NCBI GenBank assembly: GCA_041672395.1
Contig: JBAYZS010000004.1
Span: 1-64,000, forward strand
DNA from: UBA5287 sp041672395
Lineage (GTDB): Bacteria > Bacteroidota > Bacteroidia > Bacteroidales > Dysgonomonadaceae
Length of the DNA stretch: 64,000 nt
Direction: 5' to 3'
Positions 51,722 through 59,981 of the stretch are shown here, piece by piece (position 1 is the stretch's first letter; every line of letters begins with the position of its first letter). Position numbers and translations under genes: made by a program. Below the pieces are notes generated by a model that was not told where the DNA came from, did not search any database, and worked only from the letters and a program-made list of their open reading frames with translations.

Positions 51722-51729
51722 CAAATTTA
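51722..51729 (-). promoter_or_regulatory. -7 promoter element of the exported-protein gene
   Basis: TAAATTTG on the minus strand matches TAnnTTTG, 31 bp before the chosen start. Confidence 0.6.
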
Positions 51730-51803
51730 CAATAAAAATCTGTTAAAAACACATTTTGATTTAATTTACATAATAGATATGTCGTCAATGCATTATGTTT
51801 AAA

Positions 51804-51832
51804 AAAGGAACTGCCTTTGTGACAGTCCCCTT
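51804..51832 (-). terminator. Terminator of the EF-G2-like gene
   Basis: On the minus strand AAGGGGACTG pairs with CAGTTCCTTT (10 bp, two G-U), 9-nt loop, ending in TTTTTT. Confidence 0.82.
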
Positions 51833-51861
51833 CTTTCAGTATAAACAAGTAAACATTATTT

Positions 51862-54018
51862 TTATTCGTCATCTTCTTGTTCTTCGTATGCTTTAAGCAA
51901 TTTATCCTGAACCTCCGCAGGAACAAGTTCATAACTAGCAAATTTCATGGTGAATGAACCGCGACCGCCAGTAATTGAACTGAGTGTAGTGGAGTAGGAA
52001 GACATCTCTTTTAATGGAACTCGTGCCTTAAGATTTTCAATCCCCCTTTCACTTTCCATACCCATAATCATACCTCGTCTACCTTGCAAATCGCTCATCA
52101 CATCACCTAAGTATTCTGATGGTACAGAAACGGTTACGTCATAAATAGGCTCAAGAATTTTAGGACCTGCGTTTTTGAAAGCAGTACTGAATGCATTACG
52201 TCCTGCAAGCATAAAAGAGATTTCGTTGGAGTCAACAGGGTGCATTTTACCATCGTAAATAATAACACGAACATCTCGGGCATAAGAACCTGTTAATGGT
52301 CCTTGTTCCAGACGAGCCATGATACCTTTAAGAATGGCTGGCAAGAAACGTGTATCAATTGCACCGCCAACAATACTGTTGACAAATACTAGTTTGCCGC
52401 CCCAATCCAGGTCAATAGTTTGGGTATCACGATTTTGAATCTTGAATTCCTGACCGTTGAATCGGTATATATCTTTTGTAGGTTCGCCTTCAAAATAGGG
52501 CTCAACAATAAGATGAACTTCGCCAAACTGACCAGCACCACCCGATTGTTTTTTGTGACGATAGTCGGCTCTAGATGCTTTTGTTATGGTTTCGCGATAT
52601 GGAATTTTTGGTTCAATATAATCAATCTCAACCTTATCATTGTTTTCTAATCTCCATTTCAAAGTACGTAAGTGAAATTCTCCTTGTCCGGAAACTATTG
52701 TTTGTTTTAGTTCTTTTGAAACTTCAATAACCCAAGTTGGGTCTTCTTCTTTCATTCGAGTAAGAACCTCACTTAATTTTTCCGCGTTCGATTCTACTTT
52801 AGCTTTTATAGCTCTTCTATATCTAGGGTCAGGAAACTTAATGAAATTGAAGATGTGCTCTGAATCCTTGTCGTTGAGTGTGTTACCTGTACGAACATCT
52901 TTCAGTTTTACTGCAGCTCCAATACTTCCTGCCGGAAGTTCCGTTGCTTTATTGCGTAATTGTCCGGCAACTGTGTATATTTGTTGCAAACGTTCTTTAG
53001 AACTACGATTTGAGTTTATTAAATCGGTACCCTCTTTCACAATTCCCGACATTACCTTAAAGTAAGAAACCTCTCCGATATGTGGTTCAACGGTTGTTTT
53101 AAAGAAAAACAGACTGGTGGATGCATTTGAATCGGGTTTAACTTCCACATCTTTATCATCTTTTGGAGCCGGAATTTGATCTGGCGAAGGTGCAACCATA
53201 CTCAAGAAATTCATGATACGGTGCACGGCAAGATTCTTTTCTGCTGAAGCGCAAAATACCGGGAAGATGCTTCTTTCCAACATTCCTTTTTGAATTCCGT
53301 CACGCATTTCTTCTTCAGAAAGTGTGCCCTGCTCAAAGTATTTTTCCATCAAAGTCTCATCATTTTCTGCCGAAGCTTCTAAGAGTGCTTTGTAATATTC
53401 ATCGGCACGTTCTTTTTCACTTTCAGGAATGTCGAGTATTTCAGGAGTTGCATCACCAGATTTATATCGATACATCTTCTGTTTCAGTACATCTACTATC
53501 GCTTCAAACGATTCTCCCTTTCCAACAGCATATTGAATAGGAATTACTTTGTTACCATATCTTTCTTTCAGACTTGAAAGTGTGTTTTCATAGTCAGCTT
53601 TTTCATGATCTATTTGGTTAATAAGAAAGACAACAGGCTTCTTTAATTGTTCAGTATATCTGAATTGGTTAATCGTTCCAACTTCAACGCCACTAGTTGC
53701 ATCAATCAACATCAATGCCATATCAGTAACATTAAGTGCAGTGATAACACTTCCAACAAAGTCATCAGCACCCGGACAATCGATGAAATTCATCATCTTA
53801 TCTTTCCATTCATAGGAAAATACTGTAGAGAATACAGAGTAACCATACTCTTTTTCAACTGGAAAGTAATCGGTTACGGTATTTCCAGCTTTCACGCTAC
53901 CACGTCGTTTTATAAGACCACTCTCGAAAAGCATTGCTTCTGCGAGCGTGGTCTTACCAGATCCTGAATTGCCTACAATAGCAATGTTTTTGATTTCATT
54001 TGTTTTATACACTTTCAT
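51862..54018 (-). CDS. Elongation factor G paralogue, EF-G2 type, lacking the catalytic His
   Basis: A 718-residue translational GTPase-fold protein with all five EF-G domains. G1 is VGNSGSGKTTL (16-24), G3 is DCPGADDF (80-87) where canonical EF-G has DTPGHVDF, so the His that activates water is Ala84; G4 is NQID (134-137) rather than NKMD; the switch I RGITI is replaced by YGYSV. Domain IV carries an insertion of about 25 residues (between YFEGEPT and VFVNSIVGG). These traits match the second EF-G of Bacteroides thetaiotaomicron, which has been described as supporting translocation without GTP hydrolysis and as induced on carbon limitation. Monocistronic with a roughly 80-nt leader containing a hairpin. 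The true fusA must lie elsewhere. Confidence 0.9.
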   Translation of the reverse strand: MKVYKTNEIKNIAIVGNSGSGKTTLAEAMLFESGLIKRRGSVKAGNTVTDYFPVEKEYGYSVFSTVFSYEWKDKMMNFIDCPGADDFVGSVITALNVTDMALMLIDATSGVEVGTINQFRYTEQLKKPVVFLINQIDHEKADYENTLSSLKERYGNKVIPIQYAVGKGESFEAIVDVLKQKMYRYKSGDATPEILDIPESEKERADEYYKALLEASAENDETLMEKYFEQGTLSEEEMRDGIQKGMLERSIFPVFCASAEKNLAVHRIMNFLSMVAPSPDQIPAPKDDKDVEVKPDSNASTSLFFFKTTVEPHIGEVSYFKVMSGIVKEGTDLINSNRSSKERLQQIYTVAGQLRNKATELPAGSIGAAVKLKDVRTGNTLNDKDSEHIFNFIKFPDPRYRRAIKAKVESNAEKLSEVLTRMKEEDPTWVIEVSKELKQTIVSGQGEFHLRTLKWRLENNDKVEIDYIEPKIPYRETITKASRADYRHKKQSGGAGQFGEVHLIVEPYFEGEPTKDIYRFNGQEFKIQNRDTQTIDLDWGGKLVFVNSIVGGAIDTRFLPAILKGIMARLEQGPLTGSYARDVRVIIYDGKMHPVDSNEISFMLAGRNAFSTAFKNAGPKILEPIYDVTVSVPSEYLGDVMSDLQGRRGMIMGMESERGIENLKARVPLKEMSSYSTTLSSITGGRGSFTMKFASYELVPAEVQDKLLKAYEEQEDDE

Positions 54019-54061
54019 GATTAGAACTTTTAAATTATTTGGATATTATAAAATAAAATGC

Positions 54062-54098
54062 TCTGTTTAGTACCCTTAAAAGAAGAATATTAAACAGA
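54062..54098 (-). promoter_or_regulatory. Hairpin in the EF-G2 leader
   Basis: TCTGTTTA (54062-54069) and TAAACAGA (54091-54098) form an 8-bp perfect stem with a 21-nt loop, within the predicted 5' UTR. It may protect or regulate the mRNA; there is no T run. Confidence 0.5.
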
Positions 54099-54103
54099 AC
54101 TAT

Positions 54104-54111
54104 CAAAAATA
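54104..54111 (-). promoter_or_regulatory. -7 promoter element of the EF-G2 gene
   Basis: TATTTTTG on the minus strand matches TAnnTTTG, 86 bp before the start. Confidence 0.55.
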
Positions 54112-54449
54112 GCGTCGCAATATAACCAAAATGAATGAAAGTAAACCTGTTAATTGTTATGTTTGTAAATTATGTTTTACAACATGATTTCGGATATGTT
54201 AACCTTGTATTTGAACATTTTGGTTAAGTTTTTGTTTTTATTTGATATAATATTTATGGTACATTTTATATCTACACATTCTACTAAATACTGTTTGGTG
54301 TTCAGCATAAGGAACTTATGGAGTATTAAACAATTCTATTTATCAGGTTTAGATCCTGGATTTATTAACCTTCAACATGATGAACTCATATAGTGTATCT
54401 GACTATTATAAATAGAATATTAAACAAACTATTATACATATATTAATTT

Positions 54450-57122
54450 ATGAATCAATATTATAATCAATCAACTGAAGATGTATTAAAACAGTACAAT
54501 GTCTCGGTTGACGTTGGCCTTTCTTCTGAAGAAGCGGAGAAACGACTGGCAGAATATGGGTTGAACGAACTGGCTCAACAAAAACAAAAGGGGCTTTGGA
54601 CGATTTTCTTTGAACAGTTTAAAAGCAGTATGGTTGTCATTTTGCTTATTGCTGCCATTATTTCTGCTGTTTTAGGAATCACAAATGGCGAAGGTTTGAT
54701 TGAAACATTCATTATTCTTGCCATTTTGGTAGTTAATGCAATCATAGGTACTATACAGGAGCGTAAAGCACAATCTTCACTTGAATCGTTAAAAAAGATG
54801 AGTGCCCCTCAATCTAAAGTTTTAAGAGACGGAGATGTAGAAGAAATTCCATCTCCCAATGTTGTACCGGGAGATATTATTGTTCTGGATACTGGAGATA
54901 TCGTACCGGCCGACATGCGACTGATTGAGTCTTCCAACTTAAAGATACAGGAAGCTGCACTTACCGGCGAGTCAGTCCCGGTAGAAAAGCATATTAAAGT
55001 GCTTAAAGGTGAGGATATTTCTCTTGGAGACCGAACAAATATGGCCTTTTCTACTTGTATCGTAACTTATGGTCGTGGGAAAGGTGTAATTGTTGGCACA
55101 GGAATGGATACTGAGGTTGGAAAGATTGCAGACATGCTGCAAAAGGCTGTCACCACAGAAACGCCTATGAGTAAACGACTTGGACAACTAGGCAAAGTCT
55201 TGGGATTTGTTGCGCTAATAATCTGTTCTGTTATTTTTATTGTAGGATTGCTTTACGGGAACAATTGGCTGGAAATGTTGATGATGGCGGTTAGTTTGGC
55301 TGTTGCTGCTATTCCCGAAGGTCTTCAGATTGTTGCAACAATCGTACTTTCTATTGGGGTACAGCGGTTGGTAAAAATGAACGCCATTGTACGAACACTC
55401 CCTTCTGTAGAAACATTGGGAAGCACAACAGTTATCTGCTCTGATAAAACGGGCACGCTTACCCAGAACAAAATGACAGTAATTGAAGGTTGGACAGGTG
55501 GAAATCGAATCGATTTCAGAGATACTCCACTTCCTGAACAAATGTCGGATGACGAAAGATTATTGCTCGAGTCATCGGTGCTTTGTACAGATGCTCATTT
55601 GAAGATGTTGTCAGACGGGTCGCATCAAAATGCCGGCGACCCAACCGAGACTGCTATCGTTGATGTTGCTCTGAAGCAGGACATGAACAAGAATGAACTC
55701 GAAAAACAATTTCCACGTATGGCAGAAATACCATTCGATTCCGAGCGCAAACGTATGGCTACTGTGAATGAAATGGAGGGTGGTAAACTTCGTGTGAATG
55801 TGAAGGGCGGACTGGATGAGGTTTTAAATGTTACAACTCATATCCTAATGCTCGGAAAGATTCGTCCACTTACAGCAGAAGATAAGGTTACAATTCTGGA
55901 AAACAATGAAAGGATGGCCAAATCAGCATTACGTGTTCTTTCAGTAGCATATAAAGATATAGATACCTTACCGGAGAAGGTGGATGTAGATGCCATAGAG
56001 AATAATTTGGTTTTCGTTGGGTTGTTAGGGCTGATTGATCCCGCTCGTCCTGAAGTTATAGATGCGGTTGCAAAGTGCAGAACGGCGGGTATTCATCCAG
56101 TTATGATTACGGGTGATCACAAAGTTACGGCTGTTGCTATTGCTGATGAGATAGGTATTTATAATGAAAAAGACAAAGCAATAACAGGTACTGTTCTTGA
56201 AGAGATGCCTGATGACGAACTTTATCGTGATGTGTCAGATTATTCAGTATATGCACGTGTGGCTCCAGAACATAAAGTCAGAATAGTGAAAGCATGGCAA
56301 TCACATGGAGATATTGTTGCCATGACTGGTGATGGAGTGAACGATGCTCCTGCCTTAAAGCAAGCAGATATTGGTGTTGCAATGGGAATCGTTGGAACAG
56401 AAGTCGCAAAAGATGCATCGGATGTAGTTTTAACTGACGATAATTTTGCTACTATTGTTACAGCTGTTGAAGAAGGACGTCGAATTTATGACAATATCCT
56501 TAAAGTAATTCAGTTTTTGCTTTCCGCAAATGTTGGTGAGGTTGTTTTAATCTTGATTGCTTCATTATTCAATTTGGGGAATCCGCTAACGCCAATCATG
56601 ATACTTTGGGTGAATCTGGTAACAGATAGTTTGCCCGCACTTGCTTTTAGCATGGAGCCGGCAGAAAAAGATATCATGACCCGTCAACCTCGAGACCCTA
56701 AGAAAGGCTTCTTCTCTAAAGGAATGATTTGGCGAATCTGTTATCAGGGAATCGTTATTGGTTTGATTTCGTTAGTTGCTTATCTGATTGGTCTCAATGA
56801 AGGCGATCCCAAGTTAGGTCAGACTATGGCGTTTGCAGTATTGGCGTTTGCTGAACTTGTTCACGTACGCAACTTGCACTCCAATAAACGCTCTTCATTT
56901 ATAACCAGTCCATTTAGCAATAAACCGCTGCTTTATTCCATACTTATTTCTGCTGCTTTAATGTTGGCTGTGTTGATAGTACCGCCAATGAGATACGCAT
57001 TCGATTTGGTAGAATTAGATAGAATTCATTGGTTGTACGTTATCGGATTATCATTTGTACCAATTGTAGTTGTTGAAATAATGAAGTTATTCCGTATTAA
57101 TAGTACCAAAGATGAATACTAA
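54450..57122 (+). CDS. P2-type Ca2+-translocating P-type ATPase
   Basis: An 890-residue inner-membrane cation pump. Cation_ATPase_N domain (YNQSTEDVLKQYNVSVDVGLSSEEAEKRL), helices M1-M2, actuator domain with AALTGESVPVEK (TGES), M3-M4 with AAIPEGLQIVATI (PEGL, a Ca2+/P2 signature), phosphorylation site CSDKTGTLTQNKM, KGGLDEVL nucleotide site, MTGDGVNDAPALKQADIGVAMG hinge, and six C-terminal helices (M6 NLVTDSLPALAF). Pumps Ca2+ (possibly other cations) out at the expense of ATP. Complete; followed by a strong terminator. Confidence 0.93.
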   Translation: MNQYYNQSTEDVLKQYNVSVDVGLSSEEAEKRLAEYGLNELAQQKQKGLWTIFFEQFKSSMVVILLIAAIISAVLGITNGEGLIETFIILAILVVNAIIGTIQERKAQSSLESLKKMSAPQSKVLRDGDVEEIPSPNVVPGDIIVLDTGDIVPADMRLIESSNLKIQEAALTGESVPVEKHIKVLKGEDISLGDRTNMAFSTCIVTYGRGKGVIVGTGMDTEVGKIADMLQKAVTTETPMSKRLGQLGKVLGFVALIICSVIFIVGLLYGNNWLEMLMMAVSLAVAAIPEGLQIVATIVLSIGVQRLVKMNAIVRTLPSVETLGSTTVICSDKTGTLTQNKMTVIEGWTGGNRIDFRDTPLPEQMSDDERLLLESSVLCTDAHLKMLSDGSHQNAGDPTETAIVDVALKQDMNKNELEKQFPRMAEIPFDSERKRMATVNEMEGGKLRVNVKGGLDEVLNVTTHILMLGKIRPLTAEDKVTILENNERMAKSALRVLSVAYKDIDTLPEKVDVDAIENNLVFVGLLGLIDPARPEVIDAVAKCRTAGIHPVMITGDHKVTAVAIADEIGIYNEKDKAITGTVLEEMPDDELYRDVSDYSVYARVAPEHKVRIVKAWQSHGDIVAMTGDGVNDAPALKQADIGVAMGIVGTEVAKDASDVVLTDDNFATIVTAVEEGRRIYDNILKVIQFLLSANVGEVVLILIASLFNLGNPLTPIMILWVNLVTDSLPALAFSMEPAEKDIMTRQPRDPKKGFFSKGMIWRICYQGIVIGLISLVAYLIGLNEGDPKLGQTMAFAVLAFAELVHVRNLHSNKRSSFITSPFSNKPLLYSILISAALMLAVLIVPPMRYAFDLVELDRIHWLYVIGLSFVPIVVVEIMKLFRINSTKDEY

Positions 57123-57147
57123 TAATTATTCTCTTAAGTTTTATATT

Positions 57148-57177
57148 GAGGTGAGCAAAAGCTCACCTCTTTTTTTT
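57148..57177 (+). terminator. Terminator of the P-type ATPase gene
   Basis: GAGGTGAGC, AAAA loop, GCTCACCTC, then eight T: a textbook intrinsic terminator. Confidence 0.96.
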
Positions 57178-57208
57178 CTATATAGAATCAAGTCACAATA
57201 TATTTAAT

Positions 57209-57216
57209 TATATTTG
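57209..57216 (+). promoter_or_regulatory. -7 promoter element of the GH3 gene
   Basis: TATATTTG matches TAnnTTTG, 45 bp before the ATG. Confidence 0.6.
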
Positions 57217-57260
57217 TCACTCAAAGCTCCCTTTCATAAATCTATTATTAATTAAATACT

Positions 57261-59456
57261 ATGTTTTCATTAAATTATAAGTTAATTTCTCTTTTGGCTC
57301 TATTAATCTCATTGTCATATTCTTCAGTTTGTTTTTCTCAAGAATATCCCTTCAGAGATCAAAATCTTCCTTTAAAAGAGAGGGTTAATGATCTGATTGA
57401 GAGAATGACAATAGAGGAAAAAGTTTCACAACTAATGAACAATACCCCTGGGATTGAAAGACTGGGGATACCTCCTTATAATTGGTGGAACGAAGCGTTG
57501 CATGGTGTTGCAAGAGCTGGACGGGCAACAGTTTTTCCACAAGCTATCGGATTAGCCGCCACTTTTGATAGTCAAGCAATTTATGAAACTTTTACAATAA
57601 TATCGGATGAAGCAAGAGCAAAATATAATGAAGCACAGTCCAGATTGAATTATGATCAATATTTTGGCCTGACTTTCTGGACTCCAAATATCAATATATT
57701 TCGTGATCCAAGATGGGGTAGGGGTATGGAAACATATGGCGAAGATCCATATTTAACAGGTGAATTAGCAACAGCTGCCGTAAAAGGCTTGCAAGGTGAC
57801 GATCCTCATTATTTTAAAACCCATGCTTGTGCTAAACATTTTGCAGTTCATAGTGGACCAGAATGGTCACGACACGAGTTTGATGCTTATGCTTCGTCCA
57901 GAGACTTATGGGAAACATATTTACCTGCTTTTGAGAAACTTGTAAAGGATGCAAACGTTCAAGAGGTAATGTGTGCTTATAACAGGCTAGATGGAGAACC
58001 ATGTTGTGGCAATAAAGCTCTATTAAATGATATTTTGCGAAATGAATGGGGATATAAAGGAATGATAGTTTCTGATTGTGGTGCTATCAGTGATTTTTGG
58101 GTAAAAGATCCCAATACTAAACGCCATGAAACTCATTCTGACAAGATGAGTGCTTCTATTGATGCCCTTAGAAGTGGGACAGATTTAGAATGCGGAGGTG
58201 ACTATAGCTCATTGGTTAATGCATTCAGACAAGGAAAAATATTGGAACAGGAAATAGATGCATCCCTTAAACGTGTATTATTAGGACGATTCAATTTAGG
58301 AATGTTTGATGATCAGAAAGAAATTCCTTGGTCCAACATTCCTTATAGTATAGTTGTAAGCCCAACTCACAGACAAAAAGCATTGGAAATGGCCAGAAAA
58401 AGCATAGTTCTACTCAAAAATGCAAATAGAATATTGCCATTATCAAAAGAACTTCAAACAATAGCTGTCGTTGGACCTAATGCAAATGATTCTATTATGC
58501 AATGGGGTAATTATAATGGAATTCCTAATGCAACTGTCACTCTGTTGCAGGGAATCAAAAATAAGTTACCTAATGCAAAAATCATTTATGATGATGCTTG
58601 TGATTATTATAAAGTGCCTGCTAATGGTAACTTTAATGATGTTATTGAAAAAATAAAGGATGCTGATGTGATTGTTTTTGCAGGGGGCATTTCTCCATCT
58701 CTTGAAGGGGAAGAAATGCCAGTGGATATTCCTGGTTTTAGAAAAGGTGATCGAACGAGTATTGAATTGCCAAAAGTTCAGCAACTTTTTCTGAAAGAAC
58801 TGAAAACTTTGAATAAACCAATTGTGTTTGTCCTTAATGCTGGTAGTGCTATTGGTTTAAAAAATGTAGTCAATGATGCGGATGCATTGATTAATGCTTG
58901 GTATGGTGGTGAAGAAGGCGGAAATGCTGTTGCTGATGTATTGTTTGGTGACTATAATCCAGGTGGAAAGTTACCAATTACTTATTATACTTCTGATGAA
59001 CAATTACCTGATTATACCGACTATTCTATGAAAGGTCGTACTTATAGATATTTGAAAGAAAAACCATTATTTCCTTTCGGATATGGTTTAAGTTATAGTG
59101 ATTTTGAATTAGCAGATATTCATTTATCAGAATCAAACATTCATAAAGGTGATTCTATAGTTGTTAGTATGAATTTGAAGAACATGGGAATATTTGACGG
59201 AGATGAAGTAATTCAGGTGTATGTAAAGAATGACTCGGATATTGAAGGTCCTATTAAATCTTTAAGAGCATTCAAGCGCGTACATGTACAAGCAAAATCT
59301 TCAAAAGATATCAATATGACTTTATCTAATGATGCTTTTTTGTCTTTCAGTGAATTCACTCATCGAATGGAGGTTATTCCTGGAAACTATACCATTTATA
59401 TTGGTAATTCATCTTCTGAAAGAGATCTCAATATGTTTTCTATAAGAATTGAATAA
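57261..59456 (+). CDS. Exported GH3 glycosidase, beta-xylosidase/beta-glucosidase-like
   Basis: A 731-residue glycoside hydrolase family 3 enzyme. Signal peptide 1-27 (ends SVCFSQ). The N-terminal TIM barrel has YNWWNEALHGVARAG (typical of xylosidase-like members), FWTPNINIFRDPRWGRGMETYGEDPYLT, HFAVHSGPE, and the nucleophile Asp in MIVSDCGAISDF, where many relatives have SDW. The alpha/beta sandwich domain starts about residue 370 (SIVLLKNANRILPL), and a fibronectin-III-like domain ends the protein (GDEVIQVYVKN). Substrate is probably xylo- or gluco-oligosaccharides. A lipoprotein gene follows after 14 bp. Confidence 0.9.
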   Translation: MFSLNYKLISLLALLISLSYSSVCFSQEYPFRDQNLPLKERVNDLIERMTIEEKVSQLMNNTPGIERLGIPPYNWWNEALHGVARAGRATVFPQAIGLAATFDSQAIYETFTIISDEARAKYNEAQSRLNYDQYFGLTFWTPNINIFRDPRWGRGMETYGEDPYLTGELATAAVKGLQGDDPHYFKTHACAKHFAVHSGPEWSRHEFDAYASSRDLWETYLPAFEKLVKDANVQEVMCAYNRLDGEPCCGNKALLNDILRNEWGYKGMIVSDCGAISDFWVKDPNTKRHETHSDKMSASIDALRSGTDLECGGDYSSLVNAFRQGKILEQEIDASLKRVLLGRFNLGMFDDQKEIPWSNIPYSIVVSPTHRQKALEMARKSIVLLKNANRILPLSKELQTIAVVGPNANDSIMQWGNYNGIPNATVTLLQGIKNKLPNAKIIYDDACDYYKVPANGNFNDVIEKIKDADVIVFAGGISPSLEGEEMPVDIPGFRKGDRTSIELPKVQQLFLKELKTLNKPIVFVLNAGSAIGLKNVVNDADALINAWYGGEEGGNAVADVLFGDYNPGGKLPITYYTSDEQLPDYTDYSMKGRTYRYLKEKPLFPFGYGLSYSDFELADIHLSESNIHKGDSIVVSMNLKNMGIFDGDEVIQVYVKNDSDIEGPIKSLRAFKRVHVQAKSSKDINMTLSNDAFLSFSEFTHRMEVIPGNYTIYIGNSSSERDLNMFSIRIE

Positions 59457-59470
59457 TAATTTTGTATCAT

Positions 59471-59860
59471 ATGAAAAATAGAGTATTTATTGTTCTTCTG
59501 TTTTTATCTCTTTTTTCCTGTTCAAAAAAGTATCAATATACTGAGTTTCTAAAAGATCCGATGACAGATTCCGTTTACATGCAAGATTCTGTTCAGGTGA
59601 TTAAAGCCCGAAATGATACATTGGCCTATTTGAAAGCGTATGAGAAATATTGTTTATCTCAAAAACGAAGTAAAGATATGTTTGACGTGACCGCCCAATT
59701 TGGTCCAATGCCTGATTCTTTCAGTCTTGTTAATCCAAAAGGTGAAGATGTTTCTGATATTGAGTTCTTTTCTAAAGATACACTGAAGACCAAAATTGCT
59801 TATGAGGTTTTTACAGGAAAGAGAACAGTCATTGAGAAAAGATATTCAATAGATCGATAA
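59471..59860 (+). CDS. Lipoprotein of unknown function
   Basis: A 129-residue protein with a lipoprotein signal peptide: MKNRVFIVLLFLSLFSCSKK, lipobox LFSC. The mature part has no motif I recognise (KDPMTDSVYMQDSVQVIKARNDTLAYLKAYEKY...). ATG 59471 is chosen over the near-cognate start at 59462. It follows the GH3 gene by 14 bp and is probably co-transcribed. Confidence 0.7.
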   Translation: MKNRVFIVLLFLSLFSCSKKYQYTEFLKDPMTDSVYMQDSVQVIKARNDTLAYLKAYEKYCLSQKRSKDMFDVTAQFGPMPDSFSLVNPKGEDVSDIEFFSKDTLKTKIAYEVFTGKRTVIEKRYSIDR

Positions 59861-59928
59861 ATCAAAGATTTACTTTCGCATCAAACAAATTAATTAGAAT
59901 TGATATTATTGGATAAGGCTTTAAAATA

Positions 59929-59957
59929 AAAAAGCGAACTCGTATGAGTCCGCTTTT
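59929..59957 (-). terminator. Terminator of pnp
   Basis: AAAGCGAACTC / GAGTCCGCTTT, an 11-bp stem with one mismatch and a GTAT loop; T-rich on the minus strand after the stem. Confidence 0.82.
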
Positions 59958-59981
59958 ATTGATTTATCTAATTAATGATAT

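Larger units (their letters stand above)
54019..54449. other. 431-bp very AT-rich divergent spacer flanked by a direct repeat
   Basis: Between the divergent EF-G2 and ATPase genes. It contains the EF-G2 promoter and leader hairpin. AGAATATTAAACAGAACTAT at 54084-54103 recurs as AGAATATTAAACAAACTAT at 54414-54432, one base shorter, the second copy just before the ATPase start. No convincing gene: a 73-codon frame at 54172-54393 is low-complexity and lacks a promoter. I saw no clear promoter for the ATPase. Confidence 0.6.

Noticed and set aside
54172..54393. 73-codon open frame in the EF-G2/ATPase spacer
   Set aside because: Low-complexity, hydrophobic only because of extreme AT content; no promoter motif, no recognisable domain.
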